From contig OU612067.1 in NCBI GenBank assembly GCA_914767715.1, positions 2,976,001 through 3,040,000 on the forward strand: a stretch of DNA of 64,000 nucleotides, given 5' to 3'. A program made the position numbers and the translations under genes. Positions 11,539-24,199 of this stretch are shown here, piece after piece. This DNA comes from Membranipora membranacea. Its lineage: Eukaryota > Bryozoa > Gymnolaemata > Cheilostomatida > Membraniporidae. Positions within the stretch are counted from its first letter, which is position 1, and every line of letters begins with the position of its first letter. The notes beneath the pieces were generated by a model that saw only the letters and a list, made by a program, of their open reading frames with translations, was not told the origin of the DNA and did no database searches.

Positions 11539-11781
11539 TTGAGCAAGTTTTTTTATCAGGCCTCAAAGCTCAAACTCCAAGTAGATGATCTAGACAGCCT
11601 TATGACTAAGCGTACAAAAACACTTGCCCTCCGATATATCCATGAGGATGACCACTTTATGAACAACTTTCTTGCTAAATGCCCCTCAGGCAGGTATCGA
11701 ACAATTAAACACAGAAGTGCCCTTGGTAAAGGCTGTTTTTTGAGGCATGCTATCCATATTTTAAATGATATTCTCTTTTAA
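11539..11781 (+). pseudogene. LINE 3' fragment (C-terminal end of ORF2)
   Basis: Encodes the extreme C-terminus of a CR1-like ORF2 polyprotein (LALRYIHEDDHFMNNFLAKC, PSGRYRT, FLRHAIHIL). The same block occurs at 28582-29043, with LGLRYIHDEEHFINDFLTKC. The fragment is 5' truncated. It lies between the exon-3 end of copy A and the place where exons 1-2 would be expected. An AATC microsatellite tail follows about 100 bp downstream, as is usual for CR1-type 3' ends. Confidence 0.78.
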
Positions 11782-11884
11782 TCATCCATCAGTGTTTAAA
11801 CTAATTTTTCCCTGTATGTGCTGGCTCCTTTTCTGTATGAACACCCTTATCTCGCAACATATTATTTTATGTTAGTGATAGAAT

Positions 11885-11885
<1 letters not shown>

Positions 11886-11980
<95 letters not shown>
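11886..11980. repeat. Microsatellite (AATC)n
   Basis: About 24 perfect tetramers directly 3' of the LINE fragment at 11539. Probably the expanded 3' tail of that element. Confidence 0.97.
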
Positions 11981-11981
<1 letters not shown>

Positions 11982-13159
11982 TAACTCCACTGACTACATA
12001 GCTATTGTGTGGAATTTGACAAAGATATCTGCATTGATTATATTTAGTCTCTTACTAACATATTTCACGTCGTTTTCCTGAGCGCTTATAAGGTAAAGAG
12101 GTAAAGGATGTCACACGCTTACCTGTACAACTTGCAACCGACAATGCATATCTACAATAGCTGTCTCATTTCCATAGGACAGTAAGTTTATAATACAACC
12201 AATCATTCATCAACACCACAGGGACTAAGAGTCTCCTGAGCAGGTTATTGTAGGGTTTCTGCAAAAGTTTGATACTTGTTTTGATTTGCATGAAACAAAT
12301 TATTTCAATCTTCCTTGAAGGTTACAAATCGGCCTCAGAACTTCTATGCTCGAACAACATTGCACTGATTTGAGAAAATTGCTTTGCATTAGATATCATT
12401 ATTTTATGGCACATGACCAAGTTTACATATCGATTTCTCATTTCCGTCATTTCATATCGATATTTCTTGCTTTCAGATGGTTTCAAGGTTGAGTCAAGTG
12501 CCAGTTTGTCAATATGCTGAATATACTTCTTTGGTGACGCTTTTGGCAATTATTGATACCCTGCTGCTAAACAGAATCCCCCCCCCCGTGAAATGGGCAT
12601 TTTACTTCATGATCCTCTTCAACCTGATCAAGTGCTACTCATCATGTATTTTTTTAAATATCATGTGAAAATGTATCATGATTTTGCAATGGGACAGATA
12701 GTTGTCAGATATGATAATTATAATCTTCTAATATAATGTATGACATCAGCTTTGGCTGTATTGCTAAACAATGTTTGTTAAGTCAACTTAAATTACTAGT
12801 AGCGCTGAATTCCAATATACAATTATGATAACTTCAATTGAGCAAATATCAACAAATCATGTATGGTTCTGGTTTGTGTACAACCATTATTGTGTCTAAT
12901 CTCAGATTTTTTACCTGCATTAGCCAACGCCAAATCTGCACATAATATTATGCCAAGGGTGACTATAATGGGATACTATGTTACTCAAATAACCCATTAG
13001 ATAGTATGCCTCTGTGTCCCAAACTCTAGACTGTAAATTATCCAAGACTTGAGAAAGGTTGTTACAGGGTCTGCTGAATTAGGTGCAGTGATGACTCTTT
13101 TTTCTCCATCGAAAGTTAAATCAACACATATCCATTTTCAGCTGTGGATTCGGGGTTTT
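11981..13159. other. Intergenic, nothing recognised
   Basis: Contains a lysine-rich open frame on the minus strand (12322-12543, about 75 codons) bounded by a stop immediately upstream and without a clean acceptor. There is a C-run near 12580. No domain recognised. Confidence 0.35.
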
Positions 13160-13540
13160 CAGACTTAGCTTAAATTATTATATTCAAACTTGAAATCATT
13201 AGAAGTGGATCTGAGGCTTGTTTGAAAAAAACAGAGAATAAAATCTACACTATCATTGTGAGTAATTTTGCCTGGCAGTTGTCTTTATTATCATCTAGAA
13301 ACGCTTCAATAATTTTGAATCCAAATTTAGTATATTTACCTTAAAACAGAAATTAAAACATGTTAAATAAATGAAGAACAAGTTATAAAGCATCATTTTT
13401 ACACCGCCTTTTATATGAATCTACCATGGAGTTCAAACGGCCACAAGAGGTCTGACTGCACCAAATTAAAAAAATGCCTAGTAAAGGGTATATATCTTTA
13501 TTTCATGATCACTTATTGAAGTATTTTTTCCACGCTTTTG
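13160..13540. repeat. Dispersed repeat, copy 2 (matches 2759-3090)
   Basis: Direct-orientation match to 2759-3090 over about 330 bp, with several small indels. Non-coding. Confidence 0.6.
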
Positions 13541-15379
13541 TGATGGGGTGGCAGATGTAGTTAATGATGTCAGGCATGCTGGTCATAACTCTTTGACCAA
13601 AATAAAAGTGTAATTATTAGTTTCCTTGATATTTGGAAATACTCTTTTGATCAGGCTGTAGTAATTATTATTGAGATACAAATAAATAAAAGTGTAATTA
13701 TTCACATCGAAAACTACATCGCATGTCTGTAGTTTTGATTTTCGTATTTTGGGAATTGTGCTCACCCACAAACGAAAAGTGTCAGAATCAATCTCAGAGA
13801 TAAACAGTGGCTAAAACAAAGGGATCTGAATACCCTAAAATCTTCAATTGAACTTGTCTTCAATAACCCTGTCCTATCAATCCATGTTACATTTCACTAG
13901 ATATCAATCTCAACTTGGAAAATCAGCGTAGAGTGCTATGAGAATAACTTCACAATCTGAGATGGTCAATGGGCATATTTTTTTACTAGTTTTCTATAAT
14001 TAAATTATTTCTGTCAATGCAGTGTCAATTTCTCTTTATCGCACTAAAAATTTTAGATTTATCACAAAAGCAAATTTCACCTTGCCAAATATTCAATATA
14101 AATAAAGAAGAACAAATAGTGGAGTTGATATGCGAGGTATCAGAGATTTTATTACTATAACTAAAATTATGCTCTTCCGAAATAGGACAGCTGCCATACA
14201 CGTGTGAAACATCATAACTGGTTGACGGTAAAGACTGCTGGCAATAAATCAAATGAAAAATCCTTCTGTATTGTCTGGCAAAATAAGATTGCAACGCCAC
14301 CAGGAACTTTCATAAATGGTCAGGAAATCTCGCCTATGCAATACTAATACATGTTGTCTTAACAGTATACGCAAATCAAGGATTTGAAAGCCTCTACGAT
14401 TTTATCCTCACGCTTGCTTGCCTGATGACAGAGGGCTTAGTATTATCAATGTTTGACAAGTGTGTAGCTGTAGGATTATCACCTCTTCAGCAAACCGTTG
14501 AGTTATTTTCCTCTAAAAATCCGAATATCATGGGTAATGTCTGAATAAGTCCTGAAGGTCACCTGCTCTTAACTTCTTTTTAGAGTAGCTGCCGTAAGCT
14601 CAAAGTATTGTATCGCTGTTTGCTCTCTTATCATTGACCTGTAAGTCATGGACAGGTACCTTAAAAAAATGTGTGGGTAATTGTCAAAACCAATTAAGCT
14701 AGGTATGCTGAATCATTGTTGGTAAAAGGGAAACCCACAAACATTGTCAGACAGTTTGTACAATGCAATACTACAATGCAATACAATCGAGGCAATTTTC
14801 ACTAGATATGGAATACATTTATGTACCAATGTAAGTTCGGTTTATTATTGTTGGCTTAGCAAGACAACGGCAAATTATTGTGGAAGTAGATAACATGATG
14901 ATAAGGAGAAGCACCAAATCTGCTTCTGGCATGGCAATATGTAGGTATAATCAAACATGAGCCCTGATCAAATTTTGTAATAACGAAATTCCTTTCATAA
15001 AATACACCAATCTCAACACCGTGTATTGACATCAAATTTGCCGAAATTAAATGAGGCTTATTTCTTGGGATAAAACATGAAATTTACAAGGTAAAATCTG
15101 GTTGGATTGTTTTTAGCTCAGTCATGTTTATCATTCAGATTTATTTGGATTATCATGAATGAAACAATGAAATCAAATTTTGGCTGTCTGGCGCATCATC
15201 GATTCTTGCTGATTTTTTATTGTTTGATTATGTATTTAAGGGATTAATTGTCTACTGTAAATTCGAAGAAGCTATTGCCAATGAAAATTACTGCATCTAA
15301 CTTGTAAATAAACATGGATTAGGCACCACTGCAAATTAATGAATGTGGATAGGTAAAAGGGATAATAAACGGTAGTGCC
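13541..15379. other. Intergenic; contains a short end-fragment of the 16.0/56.2-kb repeat
   Basis: At about 13704-13740 there is a stretch reading CACATCGAAAACTACATCGC, the same terminus as at 56176 and, inverted, at 16325. The rest has no recognisable gene; an open frame at minus 14025-14300 shows no motif. Confidence 0.45.
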
Positions 15380-16335
15380 ATCACCATTAAAAAATATCAC
15401 CATCACTTAGTTGAATATTGAATATTGGTATTACTACTTTTGCAGCTTTTAGGAAAAATAAAATAAGCAGGATTGATTTTTTCAAGTTGCCAAAGGGTAG
15501 TCCTTGAACACATGGAAATTTATATTTCTTGTCCTTGGTGTATTGCTTTGAAATGTATACTGGGACAAAGGGAAAGGTGAGGCAAACACCTGTGAGGTAT
15601 CCGGGTTGGTTGGGCCAGATGTTCCAGCCATGCCGGCCGAGGTAAAGGGTTAATTGGACATAGTTTACATTGAGCTGGTTTATTGTTTTAGTTTGATTTG
15701 CCGGAAGATATTTGTTTAGCAGTCGATTGTTTTGTGGCGCTTGAATTGGTTGGGCAGCAAACACTCTTTTTAGCGTTCTGTTGGAAGCCTGTGATGTGGT
15801 GATGTGGTGGTTGTGTCTGGCCATCATGCTCAACGGTGGGCAAGCCGCCGGCAGAGTCGAGGCCCAGTTGGCCATCAGTAGTTGTCAGGGTTGTGATATA
15901 TGCTTTTTGTCATAGTTGTCACCGTTAGCCATCCAGATTTCACATCTGTCCGCAACGGTAGTGTCCCGTCGTCTGAATGTTATTTTTTATATATATATAT
16001 TTATTATTACATGTAATCATAGGCTAAAGGAAATTTATGGACCATGGTAGTATCTGAGTCTCATCAATCCTTGTATTTAGTATATCACACATGTGCTGCA
16101 CCATACCATCTTCCTTTTTATACATGTTCGTAATTGCTCACTTTATCCTTAGCTATCAATTTTAGTCATGAGCATATTCCATATTCCTATTCCGCATTAC
16201 CTGCACATACAGGTCCTTGCAATTATAATCCCATCTTTGACATTTGCATAATAGAATTGTGAGAGTATAACTCAAAGTTAGACCCATGTTTCAAAACTAC
16301 ATATATGCGATGTAGTTTTCGATGTGTATTAGTTT
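15380..16335 (-). mobile_element. Unclassified interspersed element, copy 1
   Basis: Collinear but inverted relative to 56170-57490. The order in both is: terminus AAAACTACATCGCAT, a 300-bp non-coding part, a CATTCAGACGA-GGGAC block, and a part with an open frame. In this copy the frame (minus 15387-15875, 162 codons) is intact. Its stretch TINQLN, QLTLYL, WPNQP, VCLTFPFVPVYISKQYTKDK and GLPFGNL is shared with the other copy, and I do not recognise it. The shared reading frame might be a transposon protein remnant or chance conservation in a young repeat. Confidence 0.6.
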
Positions 16336-16489
16336 TCTTGATATTTATAAATAATGTTTGACCAGGCAAAGAAACTAATAATTTACAGTTTTATTAGGTT
16401 GAAAAGCTATTTCCAGCATGCCTGGCGTTATTAAAAGCATCTGACAACCGTTACCATCACGGGGTTTCCCAGACATTTCAGACTTTGAT

Positions 16490-16600
16490 CTTTGAGCTTT
16501 GCTAGCGCACATGATCACATCCTTGGCTATCAATCGAGAGGTTTCAGGTTCGATTCCCGCTCTCGCCATGAGGAACTTACGCTGGCTTCTTCCCACCCAT
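16490..16600 (+). mobile_element. Possible tRNA-derived SINE fragment
   Basis: Contains GGTTCGATTCCCGC, which fits the Pol III B-box, preceded by a degenerate tRNA-like arm (GCTTTGCTAGCGC) and followed by non-tRNA sequence. No matching second copy was seen in the window, so this rests on the B-box alone. Confidence 0.35.
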
Positions 16601-17232
16601 AAATCACATTACTCAGAACAACTTCAAACCAACAAACTCTCACAAATCACCTATATCTCGTACTCAGATAACTCGCATAATCACAACACTGACAGGAACA
16701 TACTCATCCTTCTAACATCAAGGATATGTTCTATCAGTAATAATCAATATTTTTAGGGGGTCTTTGAGGACTAATGGTGTCAATCACCTGTTCTCTGGAG
16801 AGTACGATCTCATATAACTACCCTCCCCAACATAAGACAAGGCACAATTTAGACACATTCGCCTGTCCTGAGCAATGAATACCACCAGTGAGGCAGGTCT
16901 CTGATTTAAAGGTTGTTCACAAGGCAAAGCAATGAGGATAATTCTAACTACATTATCCTTATTTAGCTCTGCCTGCTCAGCTCTACTGTGCTCGAACTTG
17001 GGGGTTATTTCCAGAGGCGTGAATGAGAACACTTCATAATCAGTGCAATAATATTCCCTTACAAATCAAATACTTTCAAGTTGCCCACACAGTTCAGGAG
17101 CAGTTACCCGCTCTAAATACTGAATGCCACTTGTGGTGGAAAACCCTGATTTACAAATCTTTCTCAAGACAAAACAATTTTAGACAATTCTAAGTACATC
17201 TTTCTTATTCAGTTTGGCAAACCGAGATTTCA
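16601..17232. other. Intergenic, nothing recognised
   Basis: Two loosely similar roughly 60-bp segments (about 16918 and 17163), both with ACAAG-CAAA-CAAT and a following TTATT-AG block, suggest an old internal duplication. No gene. Confidence 0.35.
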
Positions 17233-17738
17233 GAAGGACCACAGCAATACATAGTCTGGCAGCTAGTTCTGCAGTAGTTACGCAATATTTTCACACTTAG
17301 AAAATTCAGAGCACTCCAGGGTAAAAATTACGTAAAGTGTTAGAAATTGTCCTCCCCTCTCATATATGAGGTATGAGGTATTTGCGAAGCCTAGTGCTGA
17401 ACCAGCCGAATAAACTATCACTTGTATCTACCTGAGAGAACTGTAAAAATTCATAAATGAAGTTATCTACTGTTGTAAAATGTCTCCTGACAATGGAACA
17501 ATAATTATTTTGAACTTATGTGAGAAGAATGGTGATTAAGTATTTTGAAGTAGTAGTTAGGTTGGCACAGCACTAGGCTACATGAATACCTCATAGCTCT
17601 TAGATGAGAATGGAGGACAATTTCTAACACTGTACATAATTTTTACCCTAAAGTGCTCCGGATTTTCTAAATGCGAAAACATTGCATATTTACTGCAGAA
17701 CTAGCTGCCAGACTATATATTGCTGTGGTCCTTCCGTA
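17233..17738. mobile_element. Small foldback element with about 180-bp inverted repeats
   Basis: The left arm (about 17233-17420) is the inverted counterpart of the right arm (about 17555-17738). Arms share GAAGGACCACAGCAATA, AGTCTGGCAGCTAGTTCTGC, TTAGAAATTGTCCTCC and TATGAGGTATT at mirrored positions. About 135 bp separates them. Arms differ by scattered substitutions. No coding capacity, so non-autonomous. No clear target duplication found. Confidence 0.75.
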
Positions 17739-19350
17739 GTCTTTAAGCTTTGAGATTAATAACCAACAAAAAAAATTTTCTTTGATTCAGCAACTAGTTC
17801 TAGTCACCACTGTTTGCTGGTCCACCCTGAGAATAGGCCAAATTACTGATTTACATGTACAAACAGTTGTTTGGTTCCGCTGCGTTTATGTGGTTCTAGT
17901 CATTAGAGAATGAATGCAAATCACATTGTTAAAACTACTCACTGCAGATTGGACATTTGTGGACAAGTTTTGCACAAGCATACGGAATTGTGATCCAAAT
18001 TCTTTTGTCTGCCACATCTGAATCTTTTTCTTAAAAATAACATGACTTAAATCTTTTGTTATATCAACAAAATCAAAAGATTTTTTTGGACTCTAGATTG
18101 GTCTGACTCAAGTGCGGCTCAATCCTAGCACTGAATGTCAGCTAGATGAAGTTATGATCAAATACCATCCAGCAAGTGTTGTATTTGTGCTTGAAACTCT
18201 ATGCCTAACAGGCCCTGATATAAACTACAACGACACCTGATCACATTAATGTAATGATTATCAGACAAATTATAGATTATGTTCAAATATTGACTTGCAA
18301 AAAATTGAAAATAGTCAAACATCAACATGTTGCCAAGAAGTAAGGAATAAAGTAGTGTTCTCAGAATTTCAGCAAATTCAACAATTAAATGCAGTTTATT
18401 CAATAACTGTGCATTTGAAAAATTGTTCTGTTGAAGATGAGCAATTGGAAGATTTCTAGCCCATTTTCGCTGACTGAAAAGTCCTCAGCAGAGCTTGTTA
18501 ATCAGACTTTTCTCACATTTAATTATCACTAGCATCATAACGATAAATCATGGAATATCAATAACAACAATACTGTGAGTGCCAACATTAACAGTTATTT
18601 CATACAGGAGCACATCAAACATACACATAGGGACCGGGTGGTAGCAGAAAGGAGAATATTTAATGCATTTAAGAGGAATAAGTGTTTCACAGCTAAAAGA
18701 TGGAGGTTATCTGAGAACATGCTTACTTGAATCATACACAAACCTTACTATCCCACTGCATCTATCACATTATTGGTTAATCCTGTTTCCTCCTTATCAA
18801 TTTTGTGGGAAGCTTACAGTTGTATCCCCTTTGTCTTTAATAAGACAACTCCTACGCTCTCTAGATATCACATCTTACTATTATACACTATTTTATATTG
18901 GATATATATCTTGATATATATAACCGCCCAGGTTGGAGAGATACACACTCTTTTTACTCACTGAATCACCTATAGGATACTCAGGGCGTGAAAAAGCTTG
19001 GGAAATATTGTTCTGACATTTCAAAATTTCTTCCGGTGATGATCAGTTATGACATTTACGCATTGAATCTTCTGCCAAAATTGTAGAGAGTAACACACAT
19101 TGTTGTTTCAGGCAGTACTACTCTGGCAATCACCTTCTTACACTTTCATCAATTCTATTAACATCTGACTTTACTTGCTCTCGGGAATGATGCGCAGAAC
19201 ATGACAATCAAAAATGATATCGATGTCAATTTGTCGCTGTGCCAGCTAAAAAGATACAACTAATCTTACATCCTATAATATATTCAAACAGTGACTCTGA
19301 ATTGCAGATGAATAATTGGAACTGGATGGTTTGTTTACTAATATACTCAG
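17739..19350. other. Intergenic, nothing recognised
   Basis: AT-rich, with random short frames (minus 18158-18403, plus 18663-18914). This is downstream of copy B. No repeat match noticed. Confidence 0.4.
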
Positions 19351-19435
19351 ATCTCAAAGTATGAAAAAGACTATGTCAGGACCATTTGTTGCAATCTCAA
19401 AGTATGAAAAAGACTGCCACAAATGGTCCTGACAT
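19351..19435. repeat. Interlocked direct and inverted repeat (hairpin)
   Basis: A 22-bp direct repeat beginning ATCTCAAAGTATG (19351-19372 and 19394-19415) alternates with a 17-bp perfect inverted repeat, ATGTCAGGACCATTTGT at 19373-19389 and its complement at 19419-19435. The second direct copy forms the hairpin loop. It lies about 300 bp past the stop of copy B. Confidence 0.85.
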
Positions 19436-19715
19436 ATTTTTTTTACGATTACCCCCTATAAACAATTATCTTTTTTGTACCACATATTCTTCCCAGATAG
19501 AGACCAGCAAGATAAATGTGGTTAATTTGAGACACCTACATATATAATTAAATATTACTACCTAATGGAAGTTCATTCTTTACATTAATAAGCAAGCATT
19601 ATTTATAGTCTGATCAAGCTATATCCGTCAACTTATAAACACCATGCAGATCAGAAAAAAACATTGGAAAACATTTTGTATTGCTTAATTCAAAGTTATA
19701 TCAACTTTGAATAAC

Positions 19716-19721
19716 TTTATT
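19716..19721 (-). other. Poly(A) signal of copy B
   Basis: AATAAA on the minus strand, 20-25 nt past the copy-B stop codon. Copy D has the same signal at a similar distance; copy C has lost it. Confidence 0.7.
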
Positions 19722-19740
19722 TCTTGCATAAAAATTACTT

Positions 19741-22700
19741 TCACGTTTCATGGTAAGCCAGTGTACAGACTAAGGAAAGATTAGCCCAGCCCTGTGAATC
19801 AGTGGAGAATTTGATGGCGCAACCGTGTGGAGATTTTAGCAAATATGAATATCTGCTTTGAGTCCAGGGATCAAACAATGAACACGACTCCATGATGAAG
19901 CTGCAAAAAAAGGAAATTAACATCATATAAAAAAACAATGAGCTACCATAACATCACTACCAGTGTTACTAACTGGCATATTGAAGTGCGCTTGCCCATG
20001 TCCACAGATGATCTTCCAGCCAAAGGTATAATTAAGATTCAGGAGAATCTAACAAGCTGCTTGGGTTATGCTTAAAAACTCTCTAAGAGCTTTATCACCA
20101 GGCGTTGTAAATTTTTATTAAAAAAAAGATTTATAATTTTGCCATCACACTCAGGGTAGAACAAAAGAATTTCTAGGTTGAGACATAAATATAAGTATCT
20201 TTGGTTGGAAAGGGAAGAGAAGATGATATTACTCGTTCTCTACAAAATAAAATAAAACTTACCTTGTTGGACAGTATAAAAACTGTTCAGGAAACACCCT
20301 GCTCTTAACCATCTGTACAGTAGTCTTGTTAGAAACAGGACTGCATTTAGCCAAAGCCTGCAATAGATAGTATGTATGTATGTATGTATGTATTTGTATG
20401 TATGTATTTTATTTCACATTCTGTATCATAGGGGGAATTACAGTGGATGTTTGTCATCTCCAGAAATCTTTAGAAAATGATTTACAGATAGTTTCTTGAT
20501 AAAAGAGTCTAGTGTACACAAATCTAAAACGGACAGCCTGTTCTGGTAATCTAAGCGCGGTTAAATAGTTTTGGTTGCTGTTTCTTGCACTTACTCAAGT
20601 TTTGCTTTCATAGAATCTGTTAATTGTGTATAAAAAACTTGAGAGCAATATGTTAAAATAGACCGAATATTAGCACAATAAAATAATTTAAGCCCATCGT
20701 CATTCATACCCAGTCGTTTGAGCTGCCTCATTAAAAACAATTTTGAAGTACTTTTTTCCACTATAAATGCAACATGATCAATAAAAGTCAAAAAGTTGTC
20801 GACTAAAATGCCTAAAAATTTAATAGTGCTAGATGGTTCTATACTAATATTGTCGTCTAATTGTAGAGGGTCACGATGCTCGACCTGGTGGTTCAGGTGA
20901 AAGTTTATAACATGAGTTTTACCAGTATTTAGCTGCATGCTAGACAACAATCTATGTAGGACGGTTGTTTTTTTGATGACCATGATATCATCATACCTCT
21001 TCCTTGACAAGCATTCTAGTTGCCCTTCCCCCATCCAAACCAACAAAGCTTGTCGGACAGGCTAGATTCTTCTAAACCCACAAGCATTGTCTAATTACGA
21101 TTAGATAGGGGTGAATACCTTGACTCTCAAAAGTAGGAGAGAGAAATTTTGTATTCACTTACAGGACTAATGCACTGTATTTTTAAATCTGGCCTATATC
21201 CTGATGACTGAAAGCATGCATAGATAACACCCATACCTGATGAACTTACTTCCAAATTGTGCAAAAAACTTAGGCCTAAATCTCAACTTTCCCACTAGGA
21301 AAACGATAACAGCAGGCCATTGCCAACAAACTCAAAGCTAGCATTCAAACCGTTGTTTAAGCCACACAGTATGCTTACAGACCAAAGTTAGGTGCTGCAC
21401 CGATGTTATTTTAGAGCTACTCAATAATTCAACAGCCAACCTAGATTCCCGTAATCGCTACTATGTACGATTGGCCTGTTAAGACTCTTCAAAGACGTTG
21501 GATAAGCTAAAGCCTTATATTGTAATTCAAATGATAAAGTAATTTGGAATAATTTTTAGACATTATGAGCAGTTTTTTAGAGCAGAAGAAGCAATCTTTT
21601 TAAGAGTAAAATATCTCTTTTACAGGAGTTCCTGAAACAAAAGAGGTTATGTGGCAACAGAAATTAATATGCTACCATGTACGGGGCTGGAAAAAAACAC
21701 ATGAGTCGTAATCCTTGTGGACAGAACTCATAAATTATTCTTAATCTCCGGCAAACACATGATGAGCTTGTAAATTTAAATAATATAGTATCAAAACGCA
21801 AATTCAAGTTTTAGGAATACATATTGTCAACTACCTAATTTTTTCTATACATAGAGATAGCAATTCGAAAGCTTTTTCTTTCACTAGGGCTGCTGGTTTA
21901 TTTGATTAAAATTTTGCCGGCTTGGTATTTACTATTAATGACTGTGACATTATGTGACTAGAACTATTTCAGAAGTTGGTTACAAGAACCGTTTACCACA
22001 TGTTATGAAGAACAGCTGGAGATTTTAATTTATCCTCATTATGTGTTTTTATTTTTGAGTTGAGCAAGAGGCATTTTGTGAAAGCAGCTAAAGCTTCCCC
22101 TTTTAATCAAATATTCAGATATCACTGTAGAAAATCTTCTCGCTGCAACACTATTTTTAGACCTGCGCTATTTAAGTCCCATAAATGTTCCAAAACAATT
22201 ATCTTCTTTCTTGATTATCTCTTCTTTTAGTCATTTTTAACCCAACGATGAAAGCAATTCTTTTCATCAAAACCAGGATATGCAAAAATACACTTAAATT
22301 GGGTGAAAATGACAGTGTTGGGCTTAATAATTTTTATTTGTGGCTACCCACCCTTGTTGCTTTAGTTGCCTTCCATCTATTGTATGCAGTACATTTTCGG
22401 ATGTCCTCAGGGTGAAAACGACTTCCATCACAATCAGACTCATCAGCACATGAGCACTCACTAACATAGAATCCATCTACATGGGAAAATTTATCTCAAA
22501 ATAGCAAGCCAAAAGTTGAGTTTCCTTGGAAAAGTTGGTAAAAACAAGTTTGAGACATTATGAATCCCACTGAAGCCAACATCATAGTTAAGGCTACAAG
22601 GACAGCTTGGAGGTCTCATTAAAGCTCACAATATTATTTTGTGCCTGATCAAGTATGAGAAATTATCCAATGTACTGAGTGCTCCGAAACCATTCATTTT

Positions 22701-23322
22701 AAGTAGCTTGCCGTGCACGCAGCTAGAGGTTATTCCAAACTTAAGCAAGCCCAATCCAATCAGTTGATATACACTGATATACTTGATAAACTGAAATAAG
22801 TTTCCAAGGGAAGGGAAGTAAATCTGGTTCTAGTTGCTCAGCTTTTTGATATAACATGACGACATAAATGAATTAGCAAGGGTCATCATATGTGAACCAA
22901 TAAATATACACATAAAAATACAGGGGTGATATGGCTGTAGTCAATTTATTGGGGAAGACAGTAGGCATTGCGTCATTGCATACTCACCTGGACACATAAC
23001 ATTTGATTGGGCATCATCTTGTACGGCTGATAAATCACCATATGCCCATCGTACAGCTGCATAACCTCTGAAAGTGAAAGTATAAATCACTATTAACAGT
23101 CGAATGAAGATTTTCATCAATCAATTTTCAAGGGAAATGCAACCTAATGGTATAATGCCACCAAATTATTTTTCTTTAGTTTTTTTTATTGCAATTGTCA
23201 TGCAGACACATTAAATCCACACAAGATATTGATCAGGATATACAGATATGAAGCGATGAGAAATTCTAACAATACCTGGCTAAACACAAGCAGAACAACA
23301 TGAAGATCAGGTACAAGTTCAT
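19741..23322 (-). CDS. Copy B: secreted ten-cysteine protein, five exons, intact
   Basis: Exons (coding order): 23276-23322, 22988-23067, 22352-22476, 20263-20357, 19741-19900. Introns are GT-AG with phases 2, 1, 0, 2. The product is 168 residues. Residues 1-15 (MNLYLIFMLFCLCLA) form a signal peptide, so the protein should enter the secretory pathway. The mature chain has ten cysteines (41, 50, 52, 58, 71, 89, 113, 122, 143, 161), enough for five disulfides, and no membrane segment. Conserved landmarks shared with copies C and D are GYA-VRWAYG near the mature N-terminus, DGFYV-ECSC, IRKCTA-NRW, ALAKC and IMESC-LFDP. I do not recognise the family. A cysteine-rich secreted effector, matrix or toxin-like protein is possible, but nothing in the sequence decides. 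The gene has its own TATA box and poly(A) signal. Intron 3 (about 2 kb) holds a LINE scrap. Exon calls are supported by identical exon lengths and phases in copy D. Confidence 0.85.
20371..20408. repeat. Microsatellite (TATG)n
   Basis: About nine tetramers with one interruption, at the 3' end of the LINE fragment and 13 bp from the exon 4 boundary of copy B. Confidence 0.95.
20371..21060 (-). pseudogene. LINE 3' fragment in intron 3 of copy B
   Basis: Minus-strand open frame 20591-20999 reads as the RT thumb and C-terminal region of a CR1-like ORF2 (STIKFLGILVDNFLTFIDHV, LFLMRQLKRLGMNDDGLKLF, NIRSILTYCSQVF). It is related to 1019-1327 and 47653-47964. It is 5' truncated near 21000, stops at 20591, and ends at a TATG microsatellite (20371-20408) that fits a 3' tail. 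It has the same orientation as the host gene. It probably has no effect beyond lengthening the intron. Confidence 0.8.
21061..22351. other. Remainder of copy B intron 3
   Basis: AT-rich intron sequence; no further exon or repeat recognised. Confidence 0.6.
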
Positions 23323-23413
23323 GTTCAGCTTTTATCTGTAACCAGTGTCCAAATAATTGAAGTTCCTAGCACACTTCTCTCTCCACATTGAGTAGTTCTC
23401 AATGTATTGTTTC

Positions 23414-23421
23414 CTTTTATA
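23414..23421 (-). promoter_or_regulatory. TATA box of copy B
   Basis: TATAAAAG on the minus strand, 92-99 bp before the ATG at 23322. The same octamer sits at the same distance in copy D (51819-51826) and one base nearer in copy C (46528-46535), inside a conserved block that also includes ACATTGAGAA downstream in B. Confidence 0.75.
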
Positions 23422-23422
23422 T

Positions 23423-23845
23423 GCTAAAGAATCAAACAAAAGATGAAAAGTGTTACCTGATTGGTTTATTCACAAATGCAGCCAACTCTCGTCAAAATGT
23501 GGGAAGGCTGTTGTATCATGGGTGACCCTTCTGTTACCATTCATAGGGTAGTTCTTTTCATCTCCCTATTCATTATATAATCAATGATAATATCGACATC
23601 AATAAACATAAACATAAAATAAAATGTCTTTAGGTAAGATCTCGGAGCACTGCACATCACTCACATCCCACGGGTCTTTGGCTAGAAAATATTAAGCTGT
23701 TATGCTAGTAATACGTAATCAATGGCCAAAGTCATCTGGGCATAAAGATAAATATAAGGTGAAGCACCAAAATTGTCAAGTTTTATTTTAGAAATATTGA
23801 AAGCATGTCATCATTGAAATCCCTAAAATAGCCATTATCAGATCA
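23423..23845. other. Upstream region of copy B
   Basis: AT-rich. It does not match the 381-bp upstream module of copies C and D. No gene or known site recognised beyond the TATA box. Confidence 0.4.
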
Positions 23846-24050
23846 GGAGGTAGTTCAGTTGGTTAGAGTGCCTGCCCTTCAACGCGCAATCGTTGAAAGT
23901 CTCGGGTTCGAATCCCGCTGCAGTCTATTGACTACTGGGCCCAATTGACGCACCAGGTGTGCTCCGACCTGCTTGCAAACTGGGAGCAACCTTAAGGCCC
24001 TGTATTTGTCAGTCTTTGTACAGAGACAAAAACCTTTTTTTCCCATATTA
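23846..24050 (+). mobile_element. tRNA-derived SINE
   Basis: The head (23846 to about 23925) looks like a tRNA gene: GTAGTTCAGTTGGTTAGAG fits the D-arm and A-box, and CTCGGGTTCGAATCCCGC fits the T-arm and B-box. The acceptor ends do not pair well and the anticodon arm is enlarged, so it is not called a functional tRNA. The body contains GCACCAGGTGTGCTCCGACC and GGGAGCAACCTTAAGGCCC, and it ends in a T-rich stretch near 24040. It differs from the 9.6/50.0-kb SINE and so is a second family. Confidence 0.75.
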
Positions 24051-24199
24051 ATATTTGACCTCCAATGATGATTGATGCTGTTTTATTTGAGCTTGAAGGC
24101 CATGAAAGAGCTAGAGTCTTTTGAATGTTTGTTGTTGCTAGCGTAACAAAAATCTCAGATATTCTAGTTAATGAGGAACATCACAAACACTCATAGATC

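Noticed and set aside
12322-12543. Lysine-rich 75-codon frame as a host exon
   Set aside because: A TAA directly precedes it in frame, no acceptor fits, and no paralogue or domain supports it.
23846-23930. Functional tRNA gene
   Set aside because: A- and B-boxes are good, but the acceptor strands do not pair, the anticodon arm is oversized, and SINE-like body sequence follows.
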